This document shows, piece by piece, positions 42,998 to 52,461 of a stretch of 62,927 nucleotides of DNA. The position numbers and the translations under genes were made by a program. The stretch is taken from contig NZ_KV793803.1 in assembly GCF_001808555.1 (NCBI RefSeq), positions 71,535 to 134,461 of the forward strand. Reading direction: 5' to 3'. The stretch's first letter is position 1. Each line of letters starts with the position of its first letter. Source of the DNA: Porphyromonas sp. HMSC065F10 (GTDB taxonomy: Bacteria; Bacteroidota; Bacteroidia; Bacteroidales; Porphyromonadaceae). The notes beneath the pieces are model-generated. The model did not search any database, had not been told where the DNA came from, and worked only from the letters and a program-made list of their open reading frames with translations.

Positions 42998-45900
42998 ATG
43001 CAACGAAGTAACTATAAGCGCCTGGAGCGTGGTATGAGCTGGCTCGTCTTTGCCATCTCTGCCATCATCTACTGGGTGACCATGGAGAAGAGTGCCTCGG
43101 TATGGGACTGTCCGGAGTTCATCACCACCTTCCATAAGTTAGAGGTGGGACACCCGCCGGGAGCGCCATTCTATATGCTGGCGTACAATGTCTTTGCTGA
43201 GCTTTTCCCTGGCCATGGCGATTGGATTGCCATTGCGGGCAATGCTCTGAGCGGGCTCCTCTCCGGTCTGACGATACTACTTCTCTTCCGGACGATCAGC
43301 CACTTGATCCGGCGGTCCTTTATCCTCCGTACCGCCTCGTGGCGTGAGGATGCTGAGATACCTGCCGACTATGCGTGGATTGCTCTGGGGAGTGCCTTGG
43401 TGGGTTCGCTCACCTACGCCTTTACTGACACTTTCTGGTATAGTGCGGTGGAGAGTGAGGTGTATGCCTTCTCAAGTTTCTTCACAGCTCTCGTCTTCTA
43501 CCTCATACTGAAGTGGGAGGAGACGCGCAATCCGATCAAGGAGGATCGCTGGCTCCTGCTTACAGCATACCTTATGGGGCTGAGTGTTGGTGTGCACCTG
43601 CTCAATCTGCTTGCTATCCCAGCGATGGCGCTCGTGTACTACTTCAAGCGGACGGAGAAGGCAACGTGGAAGGGTGGACTGGTAGCTACGCTGCTATCCT
43701 TTGTCCTCATCGCAGTGATCCTCTTTGGGATCATCCCGGGTGTGCCGGAGGTGGCGGGATACTTTGACCTCTTCTTCGTCAATACGCTCGGTCTCAGCTA
43801 TAATAGCGGTCTGATCTGCTACGTCCTCGTGCTAGCTCTTGTGATGGGACTCACCCTCTATGCATCGATGAGACGACCGGTGCCGATGACACTCCTCAGG
43901 GTGGGCTTCCTCTCCACCTGCATCCTGCTCGGGATCCCATTTATGGGCAGCGGGTGGATTGTCCCCATCATCGTGATCGCTGCCATCGTCTGGTACCTGT
44001 GGTACTCTAAGCGGACAGATGCTCACCGACTGGCTCAGCTGACGATGGCGATGGGGCTTCTCTTCGCCGGTATCAGCACGTATGGTGTGATCCTTGTGCG
44101 GGCCAACTCGGATATTCCGATGAATCAGAATACTCCGGCTGATGTCTTTGCACTCCGATACTACCTCTCGCGCGAGCAGTATGGTAGTACCCCTCTGATC
44201 TATGGTCAGACCTACGCCTCCCTGCCGGAGTACGATGCTCAGGGGCGTCCGGTGACCACCACCAAGGTCACCTATGCCAGAGCGAATAAGCTCTCTCCCG
44301 ACGATCCCGATCACTACGAGCGTCAAGAGAGTAGCTCGCTGGTCTACCGGAGCGATATGAAGATGCTCTTCCCACGCGTCTACAGCAATATGATGCCCCA
44401 CTTCAAGGAGGGGTATGAGATCTGGGGCGAAGTGAAGGGAGAGACGAAGACGGTCAATCAAGCAGGTAAGGTGGAGACAGTGACGCTACCGACCTTCGGG
44501 GAGAACCTCCGTTACTTCTTCTCTTACCAGCTCAACTATATGTACTGGAGGTACTTCCTCTGGAACTTCTCCGGTCGACAAAATGATATACAGGGGCAGG
44601 GAGAGCTGACGAAGGGTAATTGGATCACAGGCATCTCCTTCATCGATGGGCTCTTCCTCGGCCCACAGACAGACCTGCCCTCCTTTGTGACCGACAATCC
44701 CGGACACAATCGCTACTTTATGTTGCCCCTCATCCTCGGTCTCCTCGGACTGATTGCTCAGCTGCTGAGCCGTCGTGAGCGGAGTAGACAGAATTTCTGG
44801 ATCATCCTCTCGCTCTTCTTTATGACTGGTATAGCTATCGTGCTGTATGTCAATCAGACGCCCTATCAGGTGCGCGAGCGAGACTACTCCTATGCGGGAT
44901 CTTTCTACGCCTTTAGTATATGGATCGGGTGTGGTGTCTTCGGTCTTTATGACCTCATCACAGGGGAGAGGAGTAAGAAGAAGAGTGGTCTGGCTCTCGG
45001 TCTGACAGCCCTTTGCCTCCTCGTGCCGACATTGGTGGCGTGGCAAAACTGGGACGATCACGACCGCTCCGGGCGTCGTCTCGCAGCCGATACGGGGAAT
45101 AACTACCTCAATAGTTGCGAGCCGAATGGGATCATCTACTGCAATGGAGACAACGATACTTTCCCCCTCTGGTATGCGCAGGAGGTGGAGGGAGTGCGTA
45201 CTGATCTGAAGGTCTGCAACTCCTCCTACCTACAGGCGGACTGGTACATCGAGCAGATGAAGAAGCAGACCTACGAGGCAGCTCCAATGCCCATCACCTG
45301 GGGACTGAGGGAGTATGGGGGTGACAAGCGTGGCATCGCTTATGTGGTGCCGGTGATGAGGGACACGCTGGAGCTGAGGCACGCACTTGACTTCATCGGC
45401 TCCGATGACCCCTCCACCAAGGATATCCCCGGCATTGTGCAGAAGGTAGACTACCTGCCCAGTACCAAGGTGGCTCTTCGCTACGACCCTGAGGAGCTGA
45501 TACGGCGTGGCATCCTTTATCCGAGCGATTCAGCGTTTGTGAAGGATCCGGTGACGCTGTATGACTTTCAGGGCAAGAGCTATCTCGGCAAGGAGGAGCT
45601 GGTCTCCTACGATATGATCGAGGCTAATCGATGGGAGAGACCGATCTACTTCTGCATCACTGTAGGTGAGTCCAATCGTATGGGACTTACCCCTTACTTC
45701 CGCCAGACCGGTATGGCCTATCAGGTGCTCCCGATCCGGACCAAGGGGACCTCAGGCGAGGTCGATGTGGATCGGATGTATACCAACGTGATGAAGCGCT
45801 TCCGCTGGGCGGGAGCCGACCGGGCAGGGACCTATATGGATGAGAATGCTCGCCGTATGCTGGAGACCTACCGGAGCATGATCTTTGCCCCTCTGGCTAA

Positions 45901-46297
45901 GGGACTAATAGCCCGTGGTGACTCGATACGAGCACGTGAGGTGCTGAGTCGATCCAGGACTGCCATCCGCGATGAGGTGGTACCCCATGGAGCCTCCTCA
46001 CTACCTCTCGTGGGAGTCTTTTACGACGCAGGGATGACCGCTGACGCTGAGGAGATCACCTCTCTGATGCTTGATCGTAGCCTGAGAGATCTGGACTGGT
46101 TCTTCCGTCTCAGTGACAGGGACTTCATCACCTGTATGCCTGAGATCGAGCGTGAGATCATCGTTGCTGAGGAACTCATGCGACTCAATCGCGCCCATGG
46201 TAGCGGTCTGGAGGCGAAGTATGGCAAGGACTGTGACTACTACAGCAAGGCATACCTGCAGATATACAACCAGCTCTCCGGGGCATCTCAGCAATGA
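42998..46297 (+). CDS. DUF2723 family integral membrane protein (GT-C-like)
   Basis: This 1,099-residue protein has about eleven or more membrane segments in the first 700 residues, then a soluble region. SASVWDCPEFITTFHKLEVG and HPPGAPFYMLAYNVFAELF near the start are the DUF2723 signature. WYSAVESEVYAFSSFFTALVF follows. The large-loop and multi-pass layout resembles GT-C membrane glycosyltransferases (protein O-mannosyltransferase type), the usual suggestion for this family; activity is not proven from sequence. The start at 42998 is preceded by a purine-rich GAGAAG; ATG 42971 in frame is an alternative but would lie within the palindrome. The stop overlaps queG by 4 bp. Confidence 0.88.
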   Translation: MQRSNYKRLERGMSWLVFAISAIIYWVTMEKSASVWDCPEFITTFHKLEVGHPPGAPFYMLAYNVFAELFPGHGDWIAIAGNALSGLLSGLTILLLFRTISHLIRRSFILRTASWREDAEIPADYAWIALGSALVGSLTYAFTDTFWYSAVESEVYAFSSFFTALVFYLILKWEETRNPIKEDRWLLLTAYLMGLSVGVHLLNLLAIPAMALVYYFKRTEKATWKGGLVATLLSFVLIAVILFGIIPGVPEVAGYFDLFFVNTLGLSYNSGLICYVLVLALVMGLTLYASMRRPVPMTLLRVGFLSTCILLGIPFMGSGWIVPIIVIAAIVWYLWYSKRTDAHRLAQLTMAMGLLFAGISTYGVILVRANSDIPMNQNTPADVFALRYYLSREQYGSTPLIYGQTYASLPEYDAQGRPVTTTKVTYARANKLSPDDPDHYERQESSSLVYRSDMKMLFPRVYSNMMPHFKEGYEIWGEVKGETKTVNQAGKVETVTLPTFGENLRYFFSYQLNYMYWRYFLWNFSGRQNDIQGQGELTKGNWITGISFIDGLFLGPQTDLPSFVTDNPGHNRYFMLPLILGLLGLIAQLLSRRERSRQNFWIILSLFFMTGIAIVLYVNQTPYQVRERDYSYAGSFYAFSIWIGCGVFGLYDLITGERSKKKSGLALGLTALCLLVPTLVAWQNWDDHDRSGRRLAADTGNNYLNSCEPNGIIYCNGDNDTFPLWYAQEVEGVRTDLKVCNSSYLQADWYIEQMKKQTYEAAPMPITWGLREYGGDKRGIAYVVPVMRDTLELRHALDFIGSDDPSTKDIPGIVQKVDYLPSTKVALRYDPEELIRRGILYPSDSAFVKDPVTLYDFQGKSYLGKEELVSYDMIEANRWERPIYFCITVGESNRMGLTPYFRQTGMAYQVLPIRTKGTSGEVDVDRMYTNVMKRFRWAGADRAGTYMDENARRMLETYRSMIFAPLAKGLIARGDSIRAREVLSRSRTAIRDEVVPHGASSLPLVGVFYDAGMTADAEEITSLMLDRSLRDLDWFFRLSDRDFITCMPEIEREIIVAEELMRLNRAHGSGLEAKYGKDCDYYSKAYLQIYNQLSGASQQ

Positions 46298-47238
46298 CTC
46301 AGGACCTGCGACCGCTCATCCGTGAGGCTGGTAGGGAGTATGGCTTTGATGCAGTAGGCTTTGCTCGTCTCGGCGAGGTGTCGGATGAGCACCAGTCCTA
46401 TCTCGACCACTGGCTTGAGGAGGGCAAGGAGGCGGGTATGGGCTATATGTCCAAGAATGTCGAGGTGAGGAAGAATCCCATCGACAAGATCCTTCCGGGT
46501 GCTCGATCGGTGATCGTGGTGGCAGCTTCGTATTATCCCTTGAGGCAGCAGCCCAAGGAGGCTCCGCAGGTGGCTAAGTATGCCTACGGACCGGACTACC
46601 ACGATGTGCTGACAGAGGCTCTGGTACATCTTGGCGAAGGGATAAATGATCGAGTGGCACCACACTCATTTCGCTGTATATCGGGCAGTGTACCTTTCCT
46701 TGAGCGGTATTGGGCGAGCGAGGCCGGTATAGGCTTCATCGGGAAAAATCGCTGTATGATCATCCCCGGGATGGGTAGCTTCTTTTTCCTTGCCGAGATG
46801 CTGACGACTCTTGACCTGGAGTCGGAGCATCCGGTCCGTAGACCGCTCTGTGGCTCTTGCCATCGTTGCTTGGACGCCTGCCCGACAGGTGCGCTCTCTC
46901 CGGAGGGGATGGATGCTCGCCGCTGTGTCAGTTACCTGACTGTGGAGCACCACGATGAGGTATCGCCTGAACTGAGCCGGCGGATGGGGAATAGGCTCTT
47001 CGGCTGCGACAGCTGCCAGGATGCCTGCCCATTTAACCGACGACCAAAGCCGACTAAGCTCTTCCCCTCATACGACACGATCCTCGACCTAAGTCGTGAG
47101 GATATCACGGAGATGTCGCTGGAGGATTACCATAGGATATTTCAGCAAAGCCCTGCCCGCAGAGCAAACTATAAGTGGATGACGCGCAACTGCCGACTTT
47201 GGCTGGAGAATAATCCTCCCGCCGACGCTGATAATTGA
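46294..47238 (+). CDS. queG: Epoxyqueuosine reductase QueG
   Basis: This 314-residue cobalamin- and iron-sulfur-dependent enzyme carries out the last step of queuosine synthesis on tRNA. Two 4Fe-4S motifs are complete: CGSCHRCLDACP (Cys 186, 189, 192, 196) and CDSCQDACP (Cys 238, 241, 245) with Cys-211. GIGFIGKNRCMIIPGMGSFFFLAE is the core block. Oddly, where homologues have VDSAPVLER, with the Asp proposed as proton donor, this protein reads ISGSVPFLER, so the Asp appears to be Gly. The gene starts in an ATGA overlap with the DUF2723 gene, and the uvrA promoter overlaps its end. Confidence 0.92.
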   Translation: MTQDLRPLIREAGREYGFDAVGFARLGEVSDEHQSYLDHWLEEGKEAGMGYMSKNVEVRKNPIDKILPGARSVIVVAASYYPLRQQPKEAPQVAKYAYGPDYHDVLTEALVHLGEGINDRVAPHSFRCISGSVPFLERYWASEAGIGFIGKNRCMIIPGMGSFFFLAEMLTTLDLESEHPVRRPLCGSCHRCLDACPTGALSPEGMDARRCVSYLTVEHHDEVSPELSRRMGNRLFGCDSCQDACPFNRRPKPTKLFPSYDTILDLSREDITEMSLEDYHRIFQQSPARRANYKWMTRNCRLWLENNPPADADN

Positions 47239-47239
47239 G

Positions 47240-47247
47240 TACCTTTG
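47240..47247 (+). promoter_or_regulatory. -7 box TACCTTTG of uvrA
   Basis: This is an exact TAnnTTTG match starting 2 bp after the queG stop and ending 12 nt before the uvrA ATG at 47260. The leader would be very short, about 8 nt. Confidence 0.65.
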
Positions 47248-47259
47248 CCCATTATATCT

Positions 47260-50130
47260 ATGAAAGATAAGAGCAAGATAGAGAGCAAGGCTGTAGAGAA
47301 AGGGTGGATCGTGGTACAGGGGGCGAGGGAGCATAACCTCCGCAATATCTCTGTGTCCATCCCACGTAATTCCCTGACGGTGGTTACGGGCCTGAGTGGT
47401 AGTGGTAAGTCTTCGCTTGCCTTTGATACGATCTACTCAGAGGGTAATCGGCGATATCTGGAGACCTTCTCCTCGTATGCCAGAGGCTATATCGGTGACC
47501 TGGAGCGACCTGATGTTGATGAGATTACCGGTCTATCTCCTGTTATCTCCATTGAGCAGAAGACTACCAATAAGAATCCGCGCAGTACCGTAGGCACGAC
47601 CACAGAGATCTATGACTTCCTCCGCCTGCTATACGCCCGCTGTGCGACCGCCTACTCGCTCACGACCGGTAAGGAGCTGGTACACTACTCTGAGGATCAG
47701 ATCATAGAGCGGATCCTTGAGACCTATGCCGACCGCAAGGTGTACCTCTATGCTCCGGTCGTGCGGACACGTAAAGGGCACTACCGCGAGTTGCTTGAGA
47801 GCTACCGCCGGAAGGGGTACGTATCTGCACGGATCGATGGCGAGCTGACTAACCTGAAGCCCGGTCTCGCCTTGTCGAGATACAAAAACCACTCAATAGA
47901 GATCCTGATTGATAAGCTGAAGGTGGTGCCCAAGCAGTCTGAGCGGATCAAGGAGAGCGTCAGGACTGCTCTGAGGATAGGTAAGGGGATCATCCTTGTG
48001 CAGGATATGCAGGAGGATGGGCTCAAGCCCTCCTACTACAGCCGCAATCTGATGGACGAGGAAGCGGGAGAGTCGCTCCCGGATCCGGACCCTAATACGT
48101 TTTCTTTTAATTCCCCTCAGGGCAGCTGTCCTAAGTGTAAGGGGCTTGGGGTGGTCACTGCACCGGATCTCTCTAAGGTGATCCCCGACCCAAACCTCAG
48201 CTTGAGAGAGGGAGGTCTGGTACCGATCGGGAAGTACAAGCGTGGGTTGCTCTTTGCCCAGATGGATGCGATCCTAAAGCACCATGACCTGGATCTCGAC
48301 ACACCCATAAAGGAGTATCCGGAGGAGTTGATCGATGACGTGCTGAATGGTGTAGACTATCCTCTCTACTATCACACTGAGACCGGTGTCCGTCAGCGAC
48401 TGACTGAGTACAATGGTATCGTCTCCTTACTGGAGAAAATGACAGAGGGGGACTATAATGCAAAGACAAAGAAGTGGGCAGAGCAATTTAGCACTTATGT
48501 CCCCTGTCCGCGCTGCCATGGGAGGCGGCTGCGCAAGGAGGCTCTGGCATTTAAAATCGATGGCAAGGACATCACAGAGTTGTCGTCGATGCCGATCCCT
48601 GAGCTGCTTGAGGAGATCAAAGCGGTCCCGACAAAAATAGACCGGCAGAGACGTGTCGTCGCTACGGAGATCTGTAAGGAGATAGAGAGCCGTCTCTCAT
48701 TCTTAGTAGAGGTGGGGCTGACCTACATTTCCTTAGATAGGACCACGGCCACCCTCTCCGGGGGGGAGATGCAGCGTATACGTCTGGCGACTCAGCTGGG
48801 AAGCCGCTTGGTAAATGTCCTGTACATCCTTGATGAGCCCTCGATAGGACTTCATCAGAGGGATAACGACCGGCTGATACGGTCTCTTAAGTCGCTACGG
48901 GACCAGGGTAATACGATCTTAGTCGTGGAGCACGACCGAGAGATCATGGAGCAGGCCGACTACATCATCGATATCGGTCCCGGAGCGGGACGCAAGGGAG
49001 GGCATATCGTCTTTAGTGGTACACCTGAGGAGCTGATGAAGACTGACACTCTGACGGCTCAGTACCTGAGGAGGGAGAAGGACATTGAGATCCCCAAGGT
49101 AAGGCGTTGTGGCTCAGGTAAGTGCCTTACGTTGCTGGGTGCAAAGGGTAACAATCTGCAGGGAGAGCCATTCTCCATACCTCTGGGGACACTGACTCTG
49201 GTGACCGGAGTGAGCGGCTCCGGTAAGAGCACCTATGTCAATGACACCCTTTACCCGGCTCTTTCAAAGCATCTCTACAGGTCTCTCACGGAGCCACTGG
49301 CGTATGATAAGATCGAGGGCATTGACCTGGTAGACAAAGTGGTCCAGGTGGATCAGTCGCCCATCGGTCGCACACCAAGGAGCAATCCCGCGACCTATAC
49401 GGGAGTCTTTACCGACATACGAAATCTCTTTACGGAGATGCCGGAGGCAAAGATCAGAGGGTACAAGCCCGGCCGCTTCTCCTTCAATGTCAAAGGGGGG
49501 CGCTGTGAGACGTGCAGTGGAAATGGCTATCGCCGAATCGAGATGCACTTCCTCCCCGATGTCTATGTGCCGTGTGAGGTGTGCCGTGGTAAGCGGTACA
49601 ATCGGGAGACGCTTGAGGTGAGGTACAAGGGGCAGTCTATCTCCGATGTACTGGAGATGACCGTAAATCAGGCGGTAGACTTCTTTGATGGTCAAAGCCG
49701 CATCCAGAGTAAGATCAAGGTGTTGCAGGATGTGGGGCTCGGCTATATAAAGCTTGGTCAGTCTTCGTCAACTCTCTCAGGGGGTGAGTGCCAGCGGATC
49801 AAGCTGGCGAGCGAACTAAATAGACGCGACACCGGCAATACGATCTACTTCCTCGATGAGCCGACGACGGGGCTTCACTTCGAGGACATCAGCATGCTGA
49901 TGACGATCGTCAATAGACTGGTGGATCGAGGCAATACCATCGTGATCATTGAGCACAATCTTGACGTGATCAAGACCGCTGACCATATCATAGACATAGG
50001 TCCCGAGGGGGGAAAGGATGGTGGACACATCATCTTTCAGGGGACACCTGAGGAAATGGTGCAGTGCTGTGACAGCCACACGGCAAAGTATCTGAGAGAG
50101 GAATTTAAGGCAGCTGGAAGAGACGTATGA
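47260..50130 (+). CDS. uvrA: Excinuclease ABC subunit A
   Basis: This 956-residue damage-recognition ATPase of nucleotide excision repair has two ABC modules. Module 1 has Walker [15 protein letters not shown], zinc cysteines in CPKCKGLG (about 300) and CPRCHGRRL (about 410), and signature LSGGEMQRI. Module 2 has [26 protein letters not shown] and [10 protein letters not shown], and [10 protein letters not shown] start it at ATG 47260 ([10 protein letters not shown]); the in-frame TTG at 47245 overlaps the -7 box. The stop overlaps the helicase start (ATGATG). Pairing uvrA and a UvrD-type helicase in one transcript fits excision repair. Confidence 0.97.
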   Translation: MKDKSKIESKAVEKGWIVVQGAREHNLRNISVSIPRNSLTVVTGLSGSGKSSLAFDTIYSEGNRRYLETFSSYARGYIGDLERPDVDEITGLSPVISIEQKTTNKNPRSTVGTTTEIYDFLRLLYARCATAYSLTTGKELVHYSEDQIIERILETYADRKVYLYAPVVRTRKGHYRELLESYRRKGYVSARIDGELTNLKPGLALSRYKNHSIEILIDKLKVVPKQSERIKESVRTALRIGKGIILVQDMQEDGLKPSYYSRNLMDEEAGESLPDPDPNTFSFNSPQGSCPKCKGLGVVTAPDLSKVIPDPNLSLREGGLVPIGKYKRGLLFAQMDAILKHHDLDLDTPIKEYPEELIDDVLNGVDYPLYYHTETGVRQRLTEYNGIVSLLEKMTEGDYNAKTKKWAEQFSTYVPCPRCHGRRLRKEALAFKIDGKDITELSSMPIPELLEEIKAVPTKIDRQRRVVATEICKEIESRLSFLVEVGLTYISLDRTTATLSGGEMQRIRLATQLGSRLVNVLYILDEPSIGLHQRDNDRLIRSLKSLRDQGNTILVVEHDREIMEQADYIIDIGPGAGRKGGHIVFSGTPEELMKTDTLTAQYLRREKDIEIPKVRRCGSGKCLTLLGAKGNNLQGEPFSIPLGTLTLVTGVSGSGKSTYVNDTLYPALSKHLYRSLTEPLAYDKIEGIDLVDKVVQVDQSPIGRTPRSNPATYTGVFTDIRNLFTEMPEAKIRGYKPGRFSFNVKGGRCETCSGNGYRRIEMHFLPDVYVPCEVCRGKRYNRETLEVRYKGQSISDVLEMTVNQAVDFFDGQSRIQSKIKVLQDVGLGYIKLGQSSSTLSGGECQRIKLASELNRRDTGNTIYFLDEPTTGLHFEDISMLMTIVNRLVDRGNTIVIIEHNLDVIKTADHIIDIGPEGGKDGGHIIFQGTPEEMVQCCDSHTAKYLREEFKAAGRDV

Positions 50131-52430
50131 TGACGACAAGCGAGGAGCTCTTAGCGACGCTCAATGAGGAGCAACGTCAGGCTGTAGAGGATCTCACTCA
50201 TGATAGTCTGGTGATTGCCGGAGCGGGCTCGGGCAAGACACGCGTCTTGACGACGAAGATAGCCTATATCTTGGCTGAGGGTAAGGCGGGTCCCTCAGAG
50301 GTGTTGGCGCTTACCTTTACGAATAAGGCTGCGAGAGAGATGCGCTCCCGTATCGCCACCATCGTGGGAGAGGATCTCTCGCGGATGATCCCTATGGGGA
50401 CCTTCCACTCCATCTTTGCTCGCTGGCTCCGTGGTTACGGGAAGTATCTCGGATACGATAGCGACTATACTATCTACGACTCAGGTGACTCACGGACCTT
50501 GGTCAAGGTCATCATACGAGATATGAAGCTGGATGAGAAAGACTATCCCCCCAAGAAGGTCTACGGACTCATATCAGCTTGTAAGAATGATGGACTTACT
50601 CCCGGCAGCCTCTCGGATAGTGACCCGAGACTACGTCGGATGCCCCGCTTTGAGGACGTCTACAAGGGCTATCTGAGCCGCTGCTTCAGGGCCAATGCGA
50701 TGGACTTCGATGACCTTCTCATCAATATGCTCCGGTTGCTGAGGCAGCATCCGGAGGTGAGAGACGAGCTTCATAGGAGATTTCGATATATCCTCGTTGA
50801 CGAGTATCAAGATACCAATTGGGTGCAAAATGAGATCGTTAAGCAACTGAAGGGATCTGATACGACCCTCACCGTTGTAGGAGATGATGCGCAGAGTATT
50901 TACTCCTTCCGTGGCGCTGTGATAGAGAATATCCTTAGCTTCAGCAATACATTCCCCGGAGCCGTGGTCTATAAGCTCCGGAAAAACTATCGCTCAACCT
51001 CCAATATTGTTGACATCGCCAATAGTCTGATCGAGAAAAATCACTTCCGAATCCCCAAGACTGTGGAGGCGATAGCCGGTCAGGGAGAGAAGCTTACCCT
51101 TTTCGATGCCTTTAGTGGTAAGACTGAGGCTGAGCGGGTCGCAGAGATGATCTCTTCCTCTCTCCGGCGTAGGAGAGCCCCTGAGGAGGTAGCCATACTC
51201 TATCGTACCAATGCTCAGAGTCGCCTATTTGAGGAGCAGTTGCGCAATTACTCTATCCCTTACAGGATCTATGGCGGGCTCTCCTTCTACGACCGGGCTG
51301 AGATCAAGGATGCCCTCGCATACCTCCGTCTGGTGATCAATGCCAGTGATGATGAGGCATTTCGAAGGGTCTATAATACCCCCAAGAGGGGTATCGGCGA
51401 TGTGACCTTTTCCACCCTCTCCGATCTGGCTAATAGTCAGAGGAAGCCTCTGATGGAGGTTGCTGCAGACCCTGACCTGATGGCAGAGACTCTTAAGGCA
51501 GGACCGGTCAAGCGGATCTCCGACTTTGTGGAGCTGATCAATCAGCTACGTGAGGCGGCAAACACCGGGATGACATTGGCGGAGTATATGAGCCATCTCA
51601 TCCTCGCCACACGGTTGCCTGATATGTATAGCGATGATAGTGTGGAGTCACTGTCCAAGCTGGATAACCTCAATGAACTGGTCTCTGCGGTGCAGGAGTA
51701 TGAGGATGCTCACTACGAGCTCTCTGACGATCCCGTAACCATCGAGGACTTTGTCCGTGATATGTCTCTCTACACAGATGCGGATCAGAAGGAGGACGGC
51801 ACCCCCAGAGTTACCCTGATGACGATGCACGCCTCCAAGGGACTGGAGTATGAGGAGGTCTACTGTGTGGGGCTTGAGGATCAGCTGATCCCCAGTGACC
51901 GATATAGCGAGGAGAAAGACATCGAGGAGGAGCGTCGTCTCCTCTACGTTGCTATTACGCGAGCCAAGGAGAGGTGTATACTCTCCTACGCTCAGAGCCG
52001 TATGACCCATGGCCAGCTGGACTACCAGAGACCGAGCAGGTTCCTCCTTGACTTAGACCCACGATACCTCGAGGATCATACCGGACTGACCGACTATCTG
52101 CCACGCTCGTCAGCTCGAGTGGAGTCTCCGAGAGAGGTGAGACCCTCAGTGATGCCCTCATCTCCAGAGAAGTCGTCACCCCATATTGATCCCAGACCCA
52201 GACGTGTCCGTCGAGTGATACGGACGAAAGAGGAGGACAACGAGCCGCTGACCGACCGAGTGAGCGAGGCGGATCTCTGCAAGGGCGATCGAGTAGAGCA
52301 TCCCACCTTTGGGGTGGGGCAGGTGGAGGGCTTCTCACAGAGTGTCTCCGGGACCAAGGTCCTTGTCACCTTTGACGATGGATCGAGGAAGCAGATGATC
52401 CTTAAGTTTGCCAAGCTACGCAAGATCTGA
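50127..52430 (+). CDS. UvrD/PcrA-type ATP-dependent DNA helicase
   Basis: This 767-residue superfamily 1A 3'-5' helicase has Walker A AGAGSGKTRVLTTKIAYIL (motif I), FTNKAAREMRSR (Ia), VDEYQDTNWVQNEI (II), VVGDDAQSIYSFRGA (III), LRKNYRST (IV), MTMHASKGLEYEEVYCVG (V) and EEERRLLYVAITRAKERC (VI). A basic/proline-rich linker (about 650-700) and a C-terminal Tudor-like module (VEHPTFGVGQVEGF) complete the PcrA/UvrD layout. It overlaps uvrA by 4 bp; the first ATG (50127) or the next (50130) could be used. Roles in nucleotide excision and mismatch repair are inferred from the family. Confidence 0.95.
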   Translation: MMTTSEELLATLNEEQRQAVEDLTHDSLVIAGAGSGKTRVLTTKIAYILAEGKAGPSEVLALTFTNKAAREMRSRIATIVGEDLSRMIPMGTFHSIFARWLRGYGKYLGYDSDYTIYDSGDSRTLVKVIIRDMKLDEKDYPPKKVYGLISACKNDGLTPGSLSDSDPRLRRMPRFEDVYKGYLSRCFRANAMDFDDLLINMLRLLRQHPEVRDELHRRFRYILVDEYQDTNWVQNEIVKQLKGSDTTLTVVGDDAQSIYSFRGAVIENILSFSNTFPGAVVYKLRKNYRSTSNIVDIANSLIEKNHFRIPKTVEAIAGQGEKLTLFDAFSGKTEAERVAEMISSSLRRRRAPEEVAILYRTNAQSRLFEEQLRNYSIPYRIYGGLSFYDRAEIKDALAYLRLVINASDDEAFRRVYNTPKRGIGDVTFSTLSDLANSQRKPLMEVAADPDLMAETLKAGPVKRISDFVELINQLREAANTGMTLAEYMSHLILATRLPDMYSDDSVESLSKLDNLNELVSAVQEYEDAHYELSDDPVTIEDFVRDMSLYTDADQKEDGTPRVTLMTMHASKGLEYEEVYCVGLEDQLIPSDRYSEEKDIEEERRLLYVAITRAKERCILSYAQSRMTHGQLDYQRPSRFLLDLDPRYLEDHTGLTDYLPRSSARVESPREVRPSVMPSSPEKSSPHIDPRPRRVRRVIRTKEEDNEPLTDRVSEADLCKGDRVEHPTFGVGQVEGFSQSVSGTKVLVTFDDGSRKQMILKFAKLRKI

Positions 52431-52461
52431 TCGAGCTGCGACTTACTAACGACTTACCCTG

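Noticed and set aside
47245-47259. Longer UvrA from TTG at 47245
   Set aside because: The codon overlaps the -7 box TACCTTTG, so it would not be transcribed from that promoter.
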